Source of the DNA: an uncultured Bacteroidota bacterium
GTDB lineage: Bacteria; Bacteroidota; Bacteroidia; B-17B0; Aurantibacillaceae
Direction of reading: 5' to 3'
NCBI GenBank assembly: GCA_937873155.1
Contig: CALMVZ010000002.1
Location: forward strand, 1 to 64,000
Length of the DNA: 64,000 bases
The position numbers were made by a program, and so were the translations under genes. A model generated the notes under the pieces. It saw only the letters and a list, made by a program, of their open reading frames with translations. It was not told the DNA's origin and searched no databases. Positions 1-8,753 of the stretch are shown here, piece by piece; within the stretch, counting starts at the first letter, position 1; each line of letters begins with the position of its first letter.

Positions 1-146
1 TTATAATTCTGTTTCAATAGTACATGCTACAAGTGATAATATTAAAACAAACCCCAGATTTTAGTCCGGTTTATAATTCTGTTTCAATAGTAGATACTAC
101 AAGTGATCATATTAAAACAAACCCCAGACTTTAGTCTGGGGTTTTT
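1..146. repeat. 70-bp direct duplication ending in a strong hairpin
   Basis: Two copies of a segment beginning TTATAATTCTGTTTCAATAG start at positions 1 and 71. In the second copy the end forms a perfect 10-bp stem, ACCCCAGACT-TT-AGTCTGGGGT (121-142), followed by a T run; in the first copy the same stem is degenerate. The second hairpin could act as a terminator for a gene to the left of the window or, read on the other strand, for the subtilase gene that ends at 193. Confidence 0.75.
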
Positions 147-163
147 GAATGTGATAAATACAA

Positions 164-177
164 AGGGCTTTAGCCCT
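164..177. repeat. Small palindrome AGGGCT-TT-AGCCCT
   Basis: Perfect 6-bp inverted repeat with a TT loop, between the hairpin at 121-142 and the subtilase stop codon. GGGCTWAAGCCC-type palindromes are common intergenic repeats in Bacteroidota (recalled, not searched). It probably lies in the 3' UTR of the subtilase gene. Confidence 0.55.
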
Positions 178-192
178 GAAATCAGAATAGTG

Positions 193-1809
193 TCATCCTT
201 TCACTTTCACCATTCCCTGCGCCATCTTTACTGCTTCGTAAAGATTTACTATTCCGCCCGATCTGGTTAATTCATCGAACTCAACTAATTCATCTTTTGT
301 GCCGGGACGGATCACTTTATTATCTTTATACTCCTTACGGCTTGATTCAACCAGGATCTTTTTAATTTGCTTAGCTGTTAATTCAGGATAATATGATTTC
401 AGAACACTTGCAACACCCGCAACAACAGGGGCTGCCATACTTGTTCCGCTTGCATCTTTGTATTTTCCTTCAGGAGCAGTAGAATAAATATCTACACCGG
501 GTGAAAAAAGATCTGAAGTCTTTTTACCATAATTACTGAACGGCGCGGGACATTTTTCTCCTTCTTTCCAGCTTAAAGCCGATACATCAATAAAGTTCGA
601 TGCTTCTTTCTTGCTGCCTTCAAATTTTTTGGTTGGATAATGAGTTATTTCATCAATATTAATACCATCATTCCCTGCTGCGTGAATTAATAACACACCC
701 TTACTTTCTGCATACTTCACAGCTTCATCAACTACTTTTTTATCCCAGCTGTATTTCTTTCCGAAACTCATATTTAAAATAACTGCGCCATTATCAACTG
801 CATAACGAATAGCATTTGCAACGTCTTTATCACGCTCATCACCATTCGGGACACAACGTACACTCATAATTTTCACATTATCAGCAATTCCGTCCATCCC
901 TACTCCATTCTTACGGCTAGCTGCAATAATTCCTGCTACGTGGGTTCCGTGAAAACTAAACGGCCCCTTACAATCACCATTCCCATAATACTTTTCGTTA
1001 CTGTTAGCATAATCATCGCCTACTATCGAACGCGGATCGAAATCCAGATTCAATGATGAACTCACGAGGCTATTGATCTGCTCGTAACCTTCGTTAATTT
1101 CTTCCATCATCTCATCCAATGTAGCACCCGGCTGTTGCTGCAACATGGTCATACACAAAAATTTTCCCTGCTTTCCTTTTTGGTCAGTCGGTTCATATTT
1201 TTTCAATGCTTCAGAATCAATTTTTTCCACACCTTTAGCTTTAAGTTCTTTTGCTACTTCTCCCATTGTTTCCTGGAAAAATTTCAATTGACTTAAAGTA
1301 CTTTCATACTCCTCTTTTTGTTTAGTATAATCTTCCTTTACTTTAGTATACAAAGCGAATTCCTTTTTCTCCTCTTTCGACTTAAGGTCTTTCTCTGTTT
1401 TACCCTCGTATTTTGGTTTATAGTGGCGGTACAAACGGGTTAATTCTAAATTATCTTTCTCTACATTTTTCCCGTCTTTTCCGCCAATGAAATTCCAACC
1501 GTGAATATCATCAACGTATCCATTCTTATCATCATCCACACCATTACCGGCAATTTCTCCGGGATTCGTCCACATTACATCTTTCAGATCTTCGTGCATA
1601 TAATCCACACCGCTATCTAAAACACCAACAATGATCGTAGTTGCTTTTTTTCCTTTCAGCAATTCTTCATAAGTACGTTCGGTACTTACACCATTCACTT
1701 TATCTTTTGAAGGGTCAAGGTTAAACCAATTATCCGGACGTTTTGCTTCCTGCGCCTGAACTAAAGAGGCAAACACTAATGCAATGGCTACAATTATTCT
1801 TTTGATCAT
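193..1809 (-). CDS. Secreted S8 (subtilisin-like) serine protease with a large helical insertion
   Basis: The start at 1809 gives 538 aa with a signal peptide beginning MIKRIIVAIALVFASLVQAQ; an in-frame start at 1881 would add 24 charged residues ahead of it and is less likely. The catalytic triad is Asp65 (VGVLDSGVD), His287 (HGTHVAG) and Ser457 (GTSMAAP), with the oxyanion Asn in HAAGND (380). Asp and His are 222 residues apart, against about 35 in subtilisin. Roughly residues 112-265 are Lys/Glu-rich, predicted helical and coiled-coil-like. There is no T9SS tail, so the protein is probably periplasmic or Sec-exported. It follows the S41 protease gene on the same strand but is separated from it by hairpins. 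The function as an endopeptidase is clear; the substrate is unknown. Confidence 0.93.
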   Translation of the reverse strand: MIKRIIVAIALVFASLVQAQEAKRPDNWFNLDPSKDKVNGVSTERTYEELLKGKKATTIIVGVLDSGVDYMHEDLKDVMWTNPGEIAGNGVDDDKNGYVDDIHGWNFIGGKDGKNVEKDNLELTRLYRHYKPKYEGKTEKDLKSKEEKKEFALYTKVKEDYTKQKEEYESTLSQLKFFQETMGEVAKELKAKGVEKIDSEALKKYEPTDQKGKQGKFLCMTMLQQQPGATLDEMMEEINEGYEQINSLVSSSLNLDFDPRSIVGDDYANSNEKYYGNGDCKGPFSFHGTHVAGIIAASRKNGVGMDGIADNVKIMSVRCVPNGDERDKDVANAIRYAVDNGAVILNMSFGKKYSWDKKVVDEAVKYAESKGVLLIHAAGNDGINIDEITHYPTKKFEGSKKEASNFIDVSALSWKEGEKCPAPFSNYGKKTSDLFSPGVDIYSTAPEGKYKDASGTSMAAPVVAGVASVLKSYYPELTAKQIKKILVESSRKEYKDNKVIRPGTKDELVEFDELTRSGGIVNLYEAVKMAQGMVKVKG

Positions 1810-1945
1810 GTTTTTAATTTTTAGTTTTTGTATTCTCGAATGCTTACGCATTTCATTTTTTTTATTAGAGTAAAGCAACAATTATTAAAGTAAGTAAATA
1901 TATACCAGCTGACCAATGGCTTTTGTATATTTTAACCGGGATACA

Positions 1946-2001
1946 GGGAAAAACCCCGTATAATGGGGGGATAAAACAGAGCCTGAACTCTGCTTTATCC
2001 C
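1946..2001 (-). terminator. Hairpins downstream of the S41 protease gene
   Basis: Positions 1968-2001 form a long near-perfect inverted repeat (GGGATAAAACAGAG / CTCTGCTTTATCCC, one mismatched pair, 6-nt loop), 7 nt after the S41 stop. Just beyond it, reading the minus strand, CCCC-ATTATAC-GGGG is followed by TTTTT (down to 1946). Together they look like a terminator for the gene at 2009-4213. Confidence 0.6.
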
Positions 2002-2008
2002 TACCGGA

Positions 2009-4213
2009 TTATTTAGGATTAGTTTTTATGTTGGTTGCTACATCTCCCGATTTCAGGTCACCGAGAATATTTGCAGTCTCACTCAGATAAAAATCCTTAG
2101 ATAGAGTATTTTTTGCCCAACGGGTCTGACGGCCTAATTTAGTTGTATCATCTGCTAAACGGGTGATATCTGACAGTAATACTTCAGCAGTAAAGTCCTT
2201 GATATCCTTCCTGAGATTCTCATACTTCTTGGTTGTTTCACGCCATTCTTTTTGTTCGGCACGGTATTTATCAAGAGCTAAACTGTATTTAGTATCATCC
2301 CTTTTCGCTTTCAATTCCTTCGCCTCAGTGTCGATCAATTTAAAAGTAGCATTGTTTTTAACACGGGTATCACTGCTTTTTTTCACTTTATCATAATCAA
2401 TATAAGAGTAATGGGAATAGATCGCCCTGGTTATTGTATCCCACTCTAAAGGGAAATCAGTATCCTTTTCACCGCTGTCAAATAAAGCATATGGATCCGG
2501 GTAAATAACATCAGGAGTTACTCCTTTTAACTGGGTAGCGCCGCCATTAATTCTATAGAACTTCTGCATAGTGATCTTTACCTGCCCTAATGGTTTGATA
2601 GTATCTAACTGAGGAATTAACCCTTGGTCAAGATCAGCGAAAGATTGTACTGTTCCTTTACCATATGAAGGAGTTCCAACGATCACAGCACGTTTGTAAT
2701 CCTGCATAGCAGCCGCTAAGATCTCAGAAGCACTCGCACTGTTACGGTTCACCATGATCGCTAACGGACCGGTCCATGCAATATCCGGATTATGATCTTC
2801 CATGATCATGCTCATGTCGTTCTTACCTTTCACTTGCACAACAGGACCTTTATTGATAAATAATCCTGCCATATCCACTACTTCTTGTAACGAACCACCG
2901 CCATTATCACGTAAGTCGATGATCAGGCTCTCGATATTCTGAGCTTTTAATTTTTCAATTTCCTTACGTACATCTTTAGAACAATAATGTGCCGAGGAAG
3001 GATCAAAACGGTTAAAGTTAGCGTAGAATTCAGGTAAATAAATATATCCTGTTTTCTTTTTTCCATTATTTAATATAGCAGATTTGGCCAATACCTCTTC
3101 TGTCTCGATCACATCGCGAACAATTGGAATAACTTTCATGGTGCCGTCCGGTTTTTTTACCGTCAGTTTTACCGTAGTACCTTTTTTTCCTTTTATCAAT
3201 AAGATCGCATCATCAATTTCCATGGTTGTCACATCAACAGGTATTCCATCACCTTGTGCCACTTTATGGATCTCGTCATCTTTTTTCAATTCACCTTGCT
3301 TTGCGCTTGGACTATTAGCAACAATCTCCGTTATCTTTATAGCGCCATTTTCCTGTTGCATTAAACGCGCTCCAATACCTTCGAACTGGCCGCTCATCTG
3401 TTCATCAAATCTCTTTTTATCAACCGGTGCGAAATATTCAGTATGCGGATCGTAAACCCCGGTTATACAATTCAAATATGTAGCAAAACGTTCTTTATCG
3501 GTTACTTTTTTCAGGCGCTTGAAATACACATTATTCGCTTTTAAAGTTTTACGGCGGGCGTCAACTTCCAGGCTATCGAATGATAAGATCTTTACAGTTG
3601 TATCTTTCTTCTCTTGCGCTTTTTCCTGGCGGGTCAAGGCGTCATCGATCCTCGAGATGACCTGGAATTTCAACATACGGCGCCATTCATCTTTTGCGGC
3701 AGCCTCATTGGCCGGATATTGTGCCTTTTCATAATCGCTTTCATATTCTTCTTCTTTTGTATAATCGAAAGGTTTTGAAAGTATTTCTTTATACCAGGTC
3801 TCACGTTCGGCAAGGCGTTGTTTGAAAAGGTCAGCAGATAACTGGTACAATTCGAACCTTCCTTTTTCGGCCTTTATTTCATCGTCAATATTCCGGCGAT
3901 ACTTTGATAATTGATCAACATCGGCTTGTGTTAAGAATTTCTTAGTAGGGTCCAGTCGCTTGTTCACGTAAAGGTTATACACCTTTTCACTGAATTCATC
4001 ATCTACATTCACAGGCTTAAAATGCAGGGCATCAAGAGCGCCAACAAGACGTTGCATCAGGAACAAATTACGGTAAGAAACAAATTTATATATAGTAAAT
4101 GACGATAGCAGGATAATACCCGCCAATAACAGCAGATTTTTTTTCATAAATGAGGTCTTTTTGATCATACCGCCCGGGCTATTTTCCGATTTTAAATTTA
4201 AGTTTTTCTCCAT
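2009..4213 (-). CDS. prc: Carboxy-terminal processing protease (Prc/Tsp type, family S41)
   Basis: 734 aa, about the length of E. coli Prc. An N-terminal membrane anchor or signal (LLLLAGIILLSSF, about residues 27-40) is followed by a helical N-terminal domain. A PDZ domain lies around 275-365. The S41 catalytic core includes DLRDNGGGS (433-441), the catalytic Ser in NSASASEI (about 494) and Lys in YGKGTVQ (about 519). A C-terminal helical extension of the DUF3340 type ends the protein. Prc degrades envelope proteins from their C-termini in the periplasm. An exact -7 element lies at 4255-4262, which leaves a leader of about 36 nt for the ATG at 4213. In-frame Met16 and Met23 are alternative starts, the latter giving a tighter signal sequence (MKKNLLLLAG). 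Confidence 0.93.
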   Translation of the reverse strand: MEKNLNLKSENSPGGMIKKTSFMKKNLLLLAGIILLSSFTIYKFVSYRNLFLMQRLVGALDALHFKPVNVDDEFSEKVYNLYVNKRLDPTKKFLTQADVDQLSKYRRNIDDEIKAEKGRFELYQLSADLFKQRLAERETWYKEILSKPFDYTKEEEYESDYEKAQYPANEAAAKDEWRRMLKFQVISRIDDALTRQEKAQEKKDTTVKILSFDSLEVDARRKTLKANNVYFKRLKKVTDKERFATYLNCITGVYDPHTEYFAPVDKKRFDEQMSGQFEGIGARLMQQENGAIKITEIVANSPSAKQGELKKDDEIHKVAQGDGIPVDVTTMEIDDAILLIKGKKGTTVKLTVKKPDGTMKVIPIVRDVIETEEVLAKSAILNNGKKKTGYIYLPEFYANFNRFDPSSAHYCSKDVRKEIEKLKAQNIESLIIDLRDNGGGSLQEVVDMAGLFINKGPVVQVKGKNDMSMIMEDHNPDIAWTGPLAIMVNRNSASASEILAAAMQDYKRAVIVGTPSYGKGTVQSFADLDQGLIPQLDTIKPLGQVKITMQKFYRINGGATQLKGVTPDVIYPDPYALFDSGEKDTDFPLEWDTITRAIYSHYSYIDYDKVKKSSDTRVKNNATFKLIDTEAKELKAKRDDTKYSLALDKYRAEQKEWRETTKKYENLRKDIKDFTAEVLLSDITRLADDTTKLGRQTRWAKNTLSKDFYLSETANILGDLKSGDVATNIKTNPK

Positions 4214-4254
4214 ATGTTTAAACTTTAGAAAGACCCGTGCGGCACAGGTTATAA

Positions 4255-4262
4255 CAAATTTA
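4255..4262 (-). promoter_or_regulatory. -7 element TAAATTTG of the S41 protease gene
   Basis: Exact match to the Bacteroidota TAnnTTTG consensus, 42 nt upstream of the ATG at 4213. No convincing -33 TTTG was seen. Confidence 0.55.
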
Positions 4263-4400
4263 CTACATGTAACGGAGAATCCCTACCCCGGGTTGCGTGA
4301 ATTTGACCGCTCGTCAATTATTTAGTTCTATTTTGTTTAAATATTGTTAAAAGCCTATGCTTACATTCTGCTACATTTAGAGCCTAAGAATACAGGTTTT

Positions 4401-5450
4401 ATGATAGATTTTTCGAGAGCACAACTGACCAACTTCATCATTCACTACGTTGGCAATAAAGGTTTAGGTGAAGAACTTACCTTAAGCGAGAACTGCTTTG
4501 AATTCAAAGACGATTTTGTAAAAGAAACCATCCTGCGTTACTTCCAAACCCCTTTTAAAACTGATATTTATTATAAATTCAAGAACAAAAGCGAATTCAA
4601 ATTAAAAGGTGTGAAAGATGCCGCAGAATCCATTTTTGAATCAAGAAGGGGATTTGTAAAACATTCGAAAGAGATTGCTGAGCATTTATACGATCAAAGC
4701 ATGCACCCTAAAATTAAAGGCGGCGAGTTTTATGTTTGTTATTTTAAAGATGTGATTGTTGACGGGGAATTATGTGACAGTATTGGTTTATTTAAAACCG
4801 AGAACAAAGAAACATTCCTGAAAGTATATCAACACATGGATGCTTTTGATGTGGATACCGATACCGGGATCAACATCAACAAACTGGATAAAGGCTGTTT
4901 AATTTACAATACAGAAGTGAAGAAAGGCTACAAAATGAGTATTGTAGACACTAATAATAAAGTAGCCGAATGCGCTTTGTATTGGGAATTTGATTTTTTA
5001 AATGCATCACTGGCTGAAAACGCGTATTATCACACTAGTAATTTCATTGAGAGTTGTCGTGGTTTTTGCGAAGAGATCTTAACTGAAGACAACAACGTAA
5101 AGAAAGAAGATCAGATGATGATGCTGAATAAAAGCGCTTCGTATTTTAAAGAGCGCGACAAATTCAACGTAAAAGAATTTGAAAAAGAAGTGATGGTTGA
5201 ACCGGAGCTGATAAAAGCTTTTAAAGATTACAGAAAAGATTTTACAGAACGTTTAGATCTTACAGCTATAGACGAATTCGATGTTTCGCAAACAGCAGTA
5301 AAGAAGAACCAAAAATACATGCGCAGTGTTGTGAAACTGGATAAGAATTTTCACATCTACATTCACGGCCGCCACGATTACGTTGAGCGAGGCTATGATG
5401 AAGCGCAGGGCTTGAAGTATTACAAATTATTCTACGTCAACGAAGAGTAA
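4401..5450 (+). CDS. Nucleoid-associated protein (NA37/YejK-like family)
   Basis: 349 aa from the ATG at 4401 (MIDFSRAQLTNFIIHYVGNK); the reading frame is open further upstream but lacks a better start. The sequence resembles Bacteroidota proteins annotated as nucleoid-associated (PF04245). Recognisable features are the opening helix-strand with the HxVGNK motif, the central FYVCYFKDVIVDG strand, and the closing IYIHGRHDYVERG motif. There are no signal peptide or membrane segments, so it is cytoplasmic. Family members bind DNA with unclear roles. It is monocistronic, and its 3' side holds two copies of the dispersed variable-core element. The family call rests on recalled similarity, not a search. 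Confidence 0.75.
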   Translation: MIDFSRAQLTNFIIHYVGNKGLGEELTLSENCFEFKDDFVKETILRYFQTPFKTDIYYKFKNKSEFKLKGVKDAAESIFESRRGFVKHSKEIAEHLYDQSMHPKIKGGEFYVCYFKDVIVDGELCDSIGLFKTENKETFLKVYQHMDAFDVDTDTGININKLDKGCLIYNTEVKKGYKMSIVDTNNKVAECALYWEFDFLNASLAENAYYHTSNFIESCRGFCEEILTEDNNVKKEDQMMMLNKSASYFKERDKFNVKEFEKEVMVEPELIKAFKDYRKDFTERLDLTAIDEFDVSQTAVKKNQKYMRSVVKLDKNFHIYIHGRHDYVERGYDEAQGLKYYKLFYVNEE

Positions 5451-5470
5451 ATCTCAAAGGAGGCTTTATT

Positions 5471-5523
5471 CTCTCCTCGAGGAGAGGACGTCATACGCCA
5501 TAGGCGGATGGCGGGTGAGGTTT
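5471..5523 (+). repeat. Dispersed variable-core palindromic element, copy 1
   Basis: The outer stem CTCTCC-TCGA-GGAGAG is followed by GACGTC, a core around ACGCC-ATA-GGCG, and a closing GGGTGAGGTTT. Related elements with the same border motifs lie at 5580-5640, 45738-45796, 48344-48389 and 49989-50037. It is intergenic and begins 20 nt after the preceding stop codon. Confidence 0.7.
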
Positions 5524-5579
5524 AAGAGACAGGATCTCGCCACTATAAAAGCAGTCTATCAGACTCCGCGCCTTTGGCG

Positions 5580-5640
5580 ACCCCTCTCGTCAATTTTGCT
5601 TTAGCAAAATTATGACGTTCTCCCATTAAACAAGGGAAGA
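5580..5640 (-). repeat. Dispersed variable-core palindromic element, copy 2
   Basis: On the minus strand: CTTCCC ... GGGAGAACGTCA, the inner stem AATTTTGCT-AA-AGCAAAATT, then GACGAGAGGGGT. It has the same border logic as copy 1 but is inverted relative to it and has a completely different core palindrome. Confidence 0.7.
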
Positions 5641-5663
5641 AAAACCATCTTTCAAATGACCGT

Positions 5664-5671
5664 TATTTTTG
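5664..5671 (+). promoter_or_regulatory. -7 element TATTTTTG of the T9SS cargo gene
   Basis: Exact TAnnTTTG match. Transcription would start at about 5676, downstream of the TTG codon at 5669 but upstream of the ATG at 5685. This bears on the start and frameshift question for the next gene. Confidence 0.55.
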
Positions 5672-6652
5672 TTACCTTTAATAGATGCTAAGATCTGTAA
5701 GGTTTTTTTATTGATCTCTTGTTTTGTTCTCTCAAAACATAATTTTTCGCAGGATATCAGGGCGGCATGGATCGATTATAAATGGTTAGGCGGTTATACT
5801 TATTCAATAACTGCAACTTTGTTATTAGACTCAGCCACTGCCCAAACTCATACAAACATCGCAGCTTATTTCGGAGATGGAGATTCATGTGTTAGCACAA
5901 CCGGTGCCTCTTCCGGAAGTGGGAAAATTGTAATGTATAAATTCAGCTGTGTTCATGTATATGATGGACCCGGTATATATAAACCTTACTTTATTGATAA
6001 TTACAGGATCTCAGGAATTAAAAACATCACTAATTCCTCCACAAAATCAATGACCATCTTCTCTCTCCTATCCATCAACGCATTCACTGGTCCAAATACT
6101 ACCCCACTTTATTCAGTGCCTATAGCTTCCGTTAATGTGGGCAATATTTTGAATTATAATCCCGGCCTGTCTGATATTGATGGTGATAGTTTGTCGTATC
6201 ATTTAGTCAATTGTATAGTTACTCCAACTACCGCTTATTACATTCCTGCTAACAGCAGCTTAAATAATTCCACAGGAACCTTAACATATCAGGCTGATAC
6301 TGTCGGTTTATATTCGTTCAAATTCTTAGTTAAAGAATGGAGAAAAGATGTAGACAGTGTTTTTCAACTTATAGGAGAAACGGAAATTGATTTTGTTGTT
6401 GATGTGGTTGCAAGCGTGGGAATAAAAGAACTTGATAAAAAAGAGAGTATTGGTCTTTATCCCAACCCTACTTCAAGCATCCTAAACATTAAAACAAATT
6501 CAAAAACCATTTCAGAGATCGAAATCATTAATTCACTCGGACAAACGGTTCTAAAACAAAAGTATTCTGAAAGTATTGACGTTTCAAAACTAAGTCCGGG
6601 TTGTTATTTTATCAGGATAAATAATTCGTATTCGAAATTCATTAAAGAGTAA
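5669..6652 (+). CDS. Secreted protein with T9SS type A sorting domain; start disturbed by a probable frameshift
   Basis: The open frame runs from TTG 5669 (327 aa). A hydrophobic export segment (VFLLISCFVL) is followed by a beta-rich region with a YxFGDGDSC motif and a cadherin/PKD-like stretch (GLSDIDGDSLSYH). The T9SS type A tail starts at LYPNPTSS and includes IEIINSLGQTVLKQ and PGCYFIRI. The protein should cross the outer membrane through the type IX system. The TTG lies inside the -7 element, so it is a poor start. The ATG at 5685 encodes MLRSVRFF and then goes out of frame in a run of seven T (5703-5709). With eight T it would read MLRSVRFFLLISCFVLSKHN, an ideal signal peptide. I therefore suspect a one-base deletion or a sequencing error. 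The ligand or role is unknown. Confidence 0.85.
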   Translation: MLPLIDAKICKVFLLISCFVLSKHNFSQDIRAAWIDYKWLGGYTYSITATLLLDSATAQTHTNIAAYFGDGDSCVSTTGASSGSGKIVMYKFSCVHVYDGPGIYKPYFIDNYRISGIKNITNSSTKSMTIFSLLSINAFTGPNTTPLYSVPIASVNVGNILNYNPGLSDIDGDSLSYHLVNCIVTPTTAYYIPANSSLNNSTGTLTYQADTVGLYSFKFLVKEWRKDVDSVFQLIGETEIDFVVDVVASVGIKELDKKESIGLYPNPTSSILNIKTNSKTISEIEIINSLGQTVLKQKYSESIDVSKLSPGCYFIRINNSYSKFIKE

Positions 6653-6828
6653 ACAATATGACAAATAATCTCCAAATGTCATGGGGATTAACAATTCAGT
6701 AATGAAACTTACAGTTCTGACTGCTTTTTATTTTGCATTCTTTTAACGGTCTGCGTACACTGTACAAAGGATTATTTAAACCTGTAATTTGTCAGGCCGA
6801 AAAGAAATGTTAATTCCTTAATTCTGAA

Positions 6829-7095
6829 ATCGCTCCGAACAGCTCTGAGAAGCGATTGATTGAACCCGGGAGGCGTCCGAACAGTTCCGAACTGTAATTG
6901 CGGCAGACCGAGAGACGATTGATTGAACGCAGGAGGCGTCCGAACAGTTCCCAATTGTAATTGCGTCAGTCAGGGAAGCAATTGATTGAACGCAAGAGGC
7001 GTCCGAACAGTTCCGAACTGTAATTGTGTCAGTCCGGGAGTCGATTGATTGAACCCGAGAGGCGTCCGAAGAGTTCTAAACTGTTATTGAGTCAA
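6829..7095. repeat. 63-bp tandem repeat, four copies plus a partial one
   Basis: The core GATTGATTGAAC recurs at 6854, 6917, 6980 (first base A) and 7043, a period of exactly 63 bp. Each unit also carries GAGGCGTCCGAACAGTTC. Units 1 and 3 hold the palindrome ACAGTTC-C-GAACTGT; the others are degenerate. A partial unit precedes the first copy (from about 6829). The array is more GC-rich than its surroundings. It accounts for most of the 492-bp gene-free stretch 6653-7144; I see no other feature in the rest of that gap. Confidence 0.9.
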
Positions 7096-7144
7096 ACCAA
7101 CTGCCTGTTGCATACTCTCCCTGCTCACTGTCTGCTACAACTAC

Positions 7145-8704
7145 CTACTCTTTATAATGAACCATATAGTGTAAACCCACACTCTCCTTACGCTGACGGG
7201 CGTGTTTAATTATCAAATACCCGATGCAAATGATGTTTCTTAATTCACAAAGCTTCGGAGTAACAACTGTTTTTTCATAAAGAGCTTCATTCTCTTTGAA
7301 TAAGATCTCTAATCTGTCGAAAGCGCGTTGTAAACGTAATTCACTTCTTACTATGCCAACGTAATTACTCATGATCTGCTGCACTTCTTTTTGGGATTGT
7401 GTAATCAAGATCATCTCTTCTGCCTGCTCTGTTCCCTCCGCATCCCAATCCGGAATATTATCCTTGAATTTGATCTTATCAATTGAAGAACTTGAATGTT
7501 CCGCTGCAATATGAGCAAATACACAAGCCTCCAATAGTGAGTTACTCGCCAAACGGTTCGCACCATGTAATCCGGTACAAGCGCATTCTCCTATTGCATA
7601 TAAATTATTGATCGTTGATCTTGAATTCTCATCCACAATAATTCCGCCACATAAATAATGAGCTGCCGGAACAACGGGGATCATTTTTAAGAACGGATCA
7701 ATTCCTAAGCCCATACACTTATTATAAATATTCGGAAAATGTTCTATAAACCCTTTTCTGTCCAGATGCCTGCAATCTAAATAAACATGATCATCACCAC
7801 GGATCTTTATTTCGTTGTCGATCGCCCTTGCAACAATATCACGCGGCGCTAACGAACCACGTTTATCATACTTCTGCATGAATTCTTTTCCGTCCAGCGT
7901 TTTTAACACAGCACCAAATCCACGGATCGCTTCCGTAATTAAAAAACTGGGATGCTCCACCGGATTATACAATGAGGTCGGATGAAATTGAACGAACTCC
8001 ATATCTTTTACATGTCCTTTTGCACGGTACACCATAGCAATACCATCTCCTGTTGCAATTTTCGGATTGGTTGTTGTTGCATAAACATGTCCTGCCCCAC
8101 CTGTTGCCATAACTGTAATTTTCGCGAGGACAGTTTCAATTTTATAAGATCTTGTATTTAAAACGTAAGCTCCGTAACATTCGATACCCGGCGTTTTTGA
8201 ATTCACCTCAACACCCAAATGATGTTGTGTAATAATATCAATGGCGAAGTGATGATCAAGAACTGTAATGTTTGGATGCTTATGAATTTGAGAGATCAAA
8301 GCGCGTTCGATCTCATTTCCTGTTACATCTTTATAATGTAAAATACGGTGTTCACTATGCCCCCCCTCTTTAGCGAGATCATACTCTCCATTCTGGGCTT
8401 TATCAAATTTGGCCCCAAGCTCAATTAATTCTTTTACTCTTTGAGTCCCTTCAGTTACAACTTTCCGCACTATTTTCTCATCACACAGTCCTGCACCGGC
8501 GTTTAATGTATCTTCAACGTGTTTTTCTATGCTGTCAGCATCATTCCAAACAGCCGCAATTCCACCCTGGGCGTATTTGGTATTACTCTCATCTTCATTG
8601 GCTTTTGTGACCAGGAATACTTTATGCTTAGCCGCCACTTTCAAAGCGAAACTCAAGCCGGCTATACCGGAACCAATAACAAGGTAATCGGCTCTCTGTT
8701 GCAT
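7145..8704 (-). CDS. nadB: L-aspartate oxidase
   Basis: 519 aa from the ATG at 8704 (MQQRADYLVIGSGIAGL). It oxidises L-aspartate to iminoaspartate, the first step of de novo NAD synthesis, using FAD in the cytoplasm. Evidence: the dinucleotide fold GSGIAG (11-16), TKYAQGGIAAV, the substrate-domain motif VQFHPTSLY, the RGSLAPRDIVARAID block, and the HGANRLASNSLLE motif near the C-terminus, all typical of NadB and the related succinate dehydrogenase flavoproteins. NadB is favoured over SdhA by length and by the standalone context. nadA and nadC are not adjacent. It is transcribed divergently from the Nfu gene from promoters that lie within 30 bp of each other. Confidence 0.95.
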   Translation of the reverse strand: MQQRADYLVIGSGIAGLSFALKVAAKHKVFLVTKANEDESNTKYAQGGIAAVWNDADSIEKHVEDTLNAGAGLCDEKIVRKVVTEGTQRVKELIELGAKFDKAQNGEYDLAKEGGHSEHRILHYKDVTGNEIERALISQIHKHPNITVLDHHFAIDIITQHHLGVEVNSKTPGIECYGAYVLNTRSYKIETVLAKITVMATGGAGHVYATTTNPKIATGDGIAMVYRAKGHVKDMEFVQFHPTSLYNPVEHPSFLITEAIRGFGAVLKTLDGKEFMQKYDKRGSLAPRDIVARAIDNEIKIRGDDHVYLDCRHLDRKGFIEHFPNIYNKCMGLGIDPFLKMIPVVPAAHYLCGGIIVDENSRSTINNLYAIGECACTGLHGANRLASNSLLEACVFAHIAAEHSSSSIDKIKFKDNIPDWDAEGTEQAEEMILITQSQKEVQQIMSNYVGIVRSELRLQRAFDRLEILFKENEALYEKTVVTPKLCELRNIICIGYLIIKHARQRKESVGLHYMVHYKE

Positions 8705-8720
8705 ATTGGTAATTTTAACA

Positions 8721-8728
8721 CAAATATA
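8721..8728 (-). promoter_or_regulatory. -7 element TATATTTG of nadB
   Basis: Exact TAnnTTTG match, 17 nt upstream of the nadB ATG. It lies 14 bp from the divergent -7 element of the Nfu gene. Confidence 0.6.
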
Positions 8729-8742
8729 AAGTTTATTAATTG

Positions 8743-8750
8743 TAAATTTG
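8743..8750 (+). promoter_or_regulatory. -7 element TAAATTTG of the Nfu gene
   Basis: Exact consensus match, with only three bases between it and the ATG at 8754. The mRNA is probably leaderless or nearly so. Confidence 0.55.
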
Positions 8751-8753
8751 CCT

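Noticed and set aside
2163-3734. Plus-strand frames opposite the Prc protease
   Set aside because: Antisense shadows; the minus-strand gene has complete catalytic motifs throughout.
6829-7095. CRISPR array
   Set aside because: The units repeat over their full length with no unique spacers, and no cas genes are present.
6772-7209. Short frames on both strands across the 63-bp array
   Set aside because: The repeat period is a multiple of three, which keeps frames open by chance; composition and context do not look coding.
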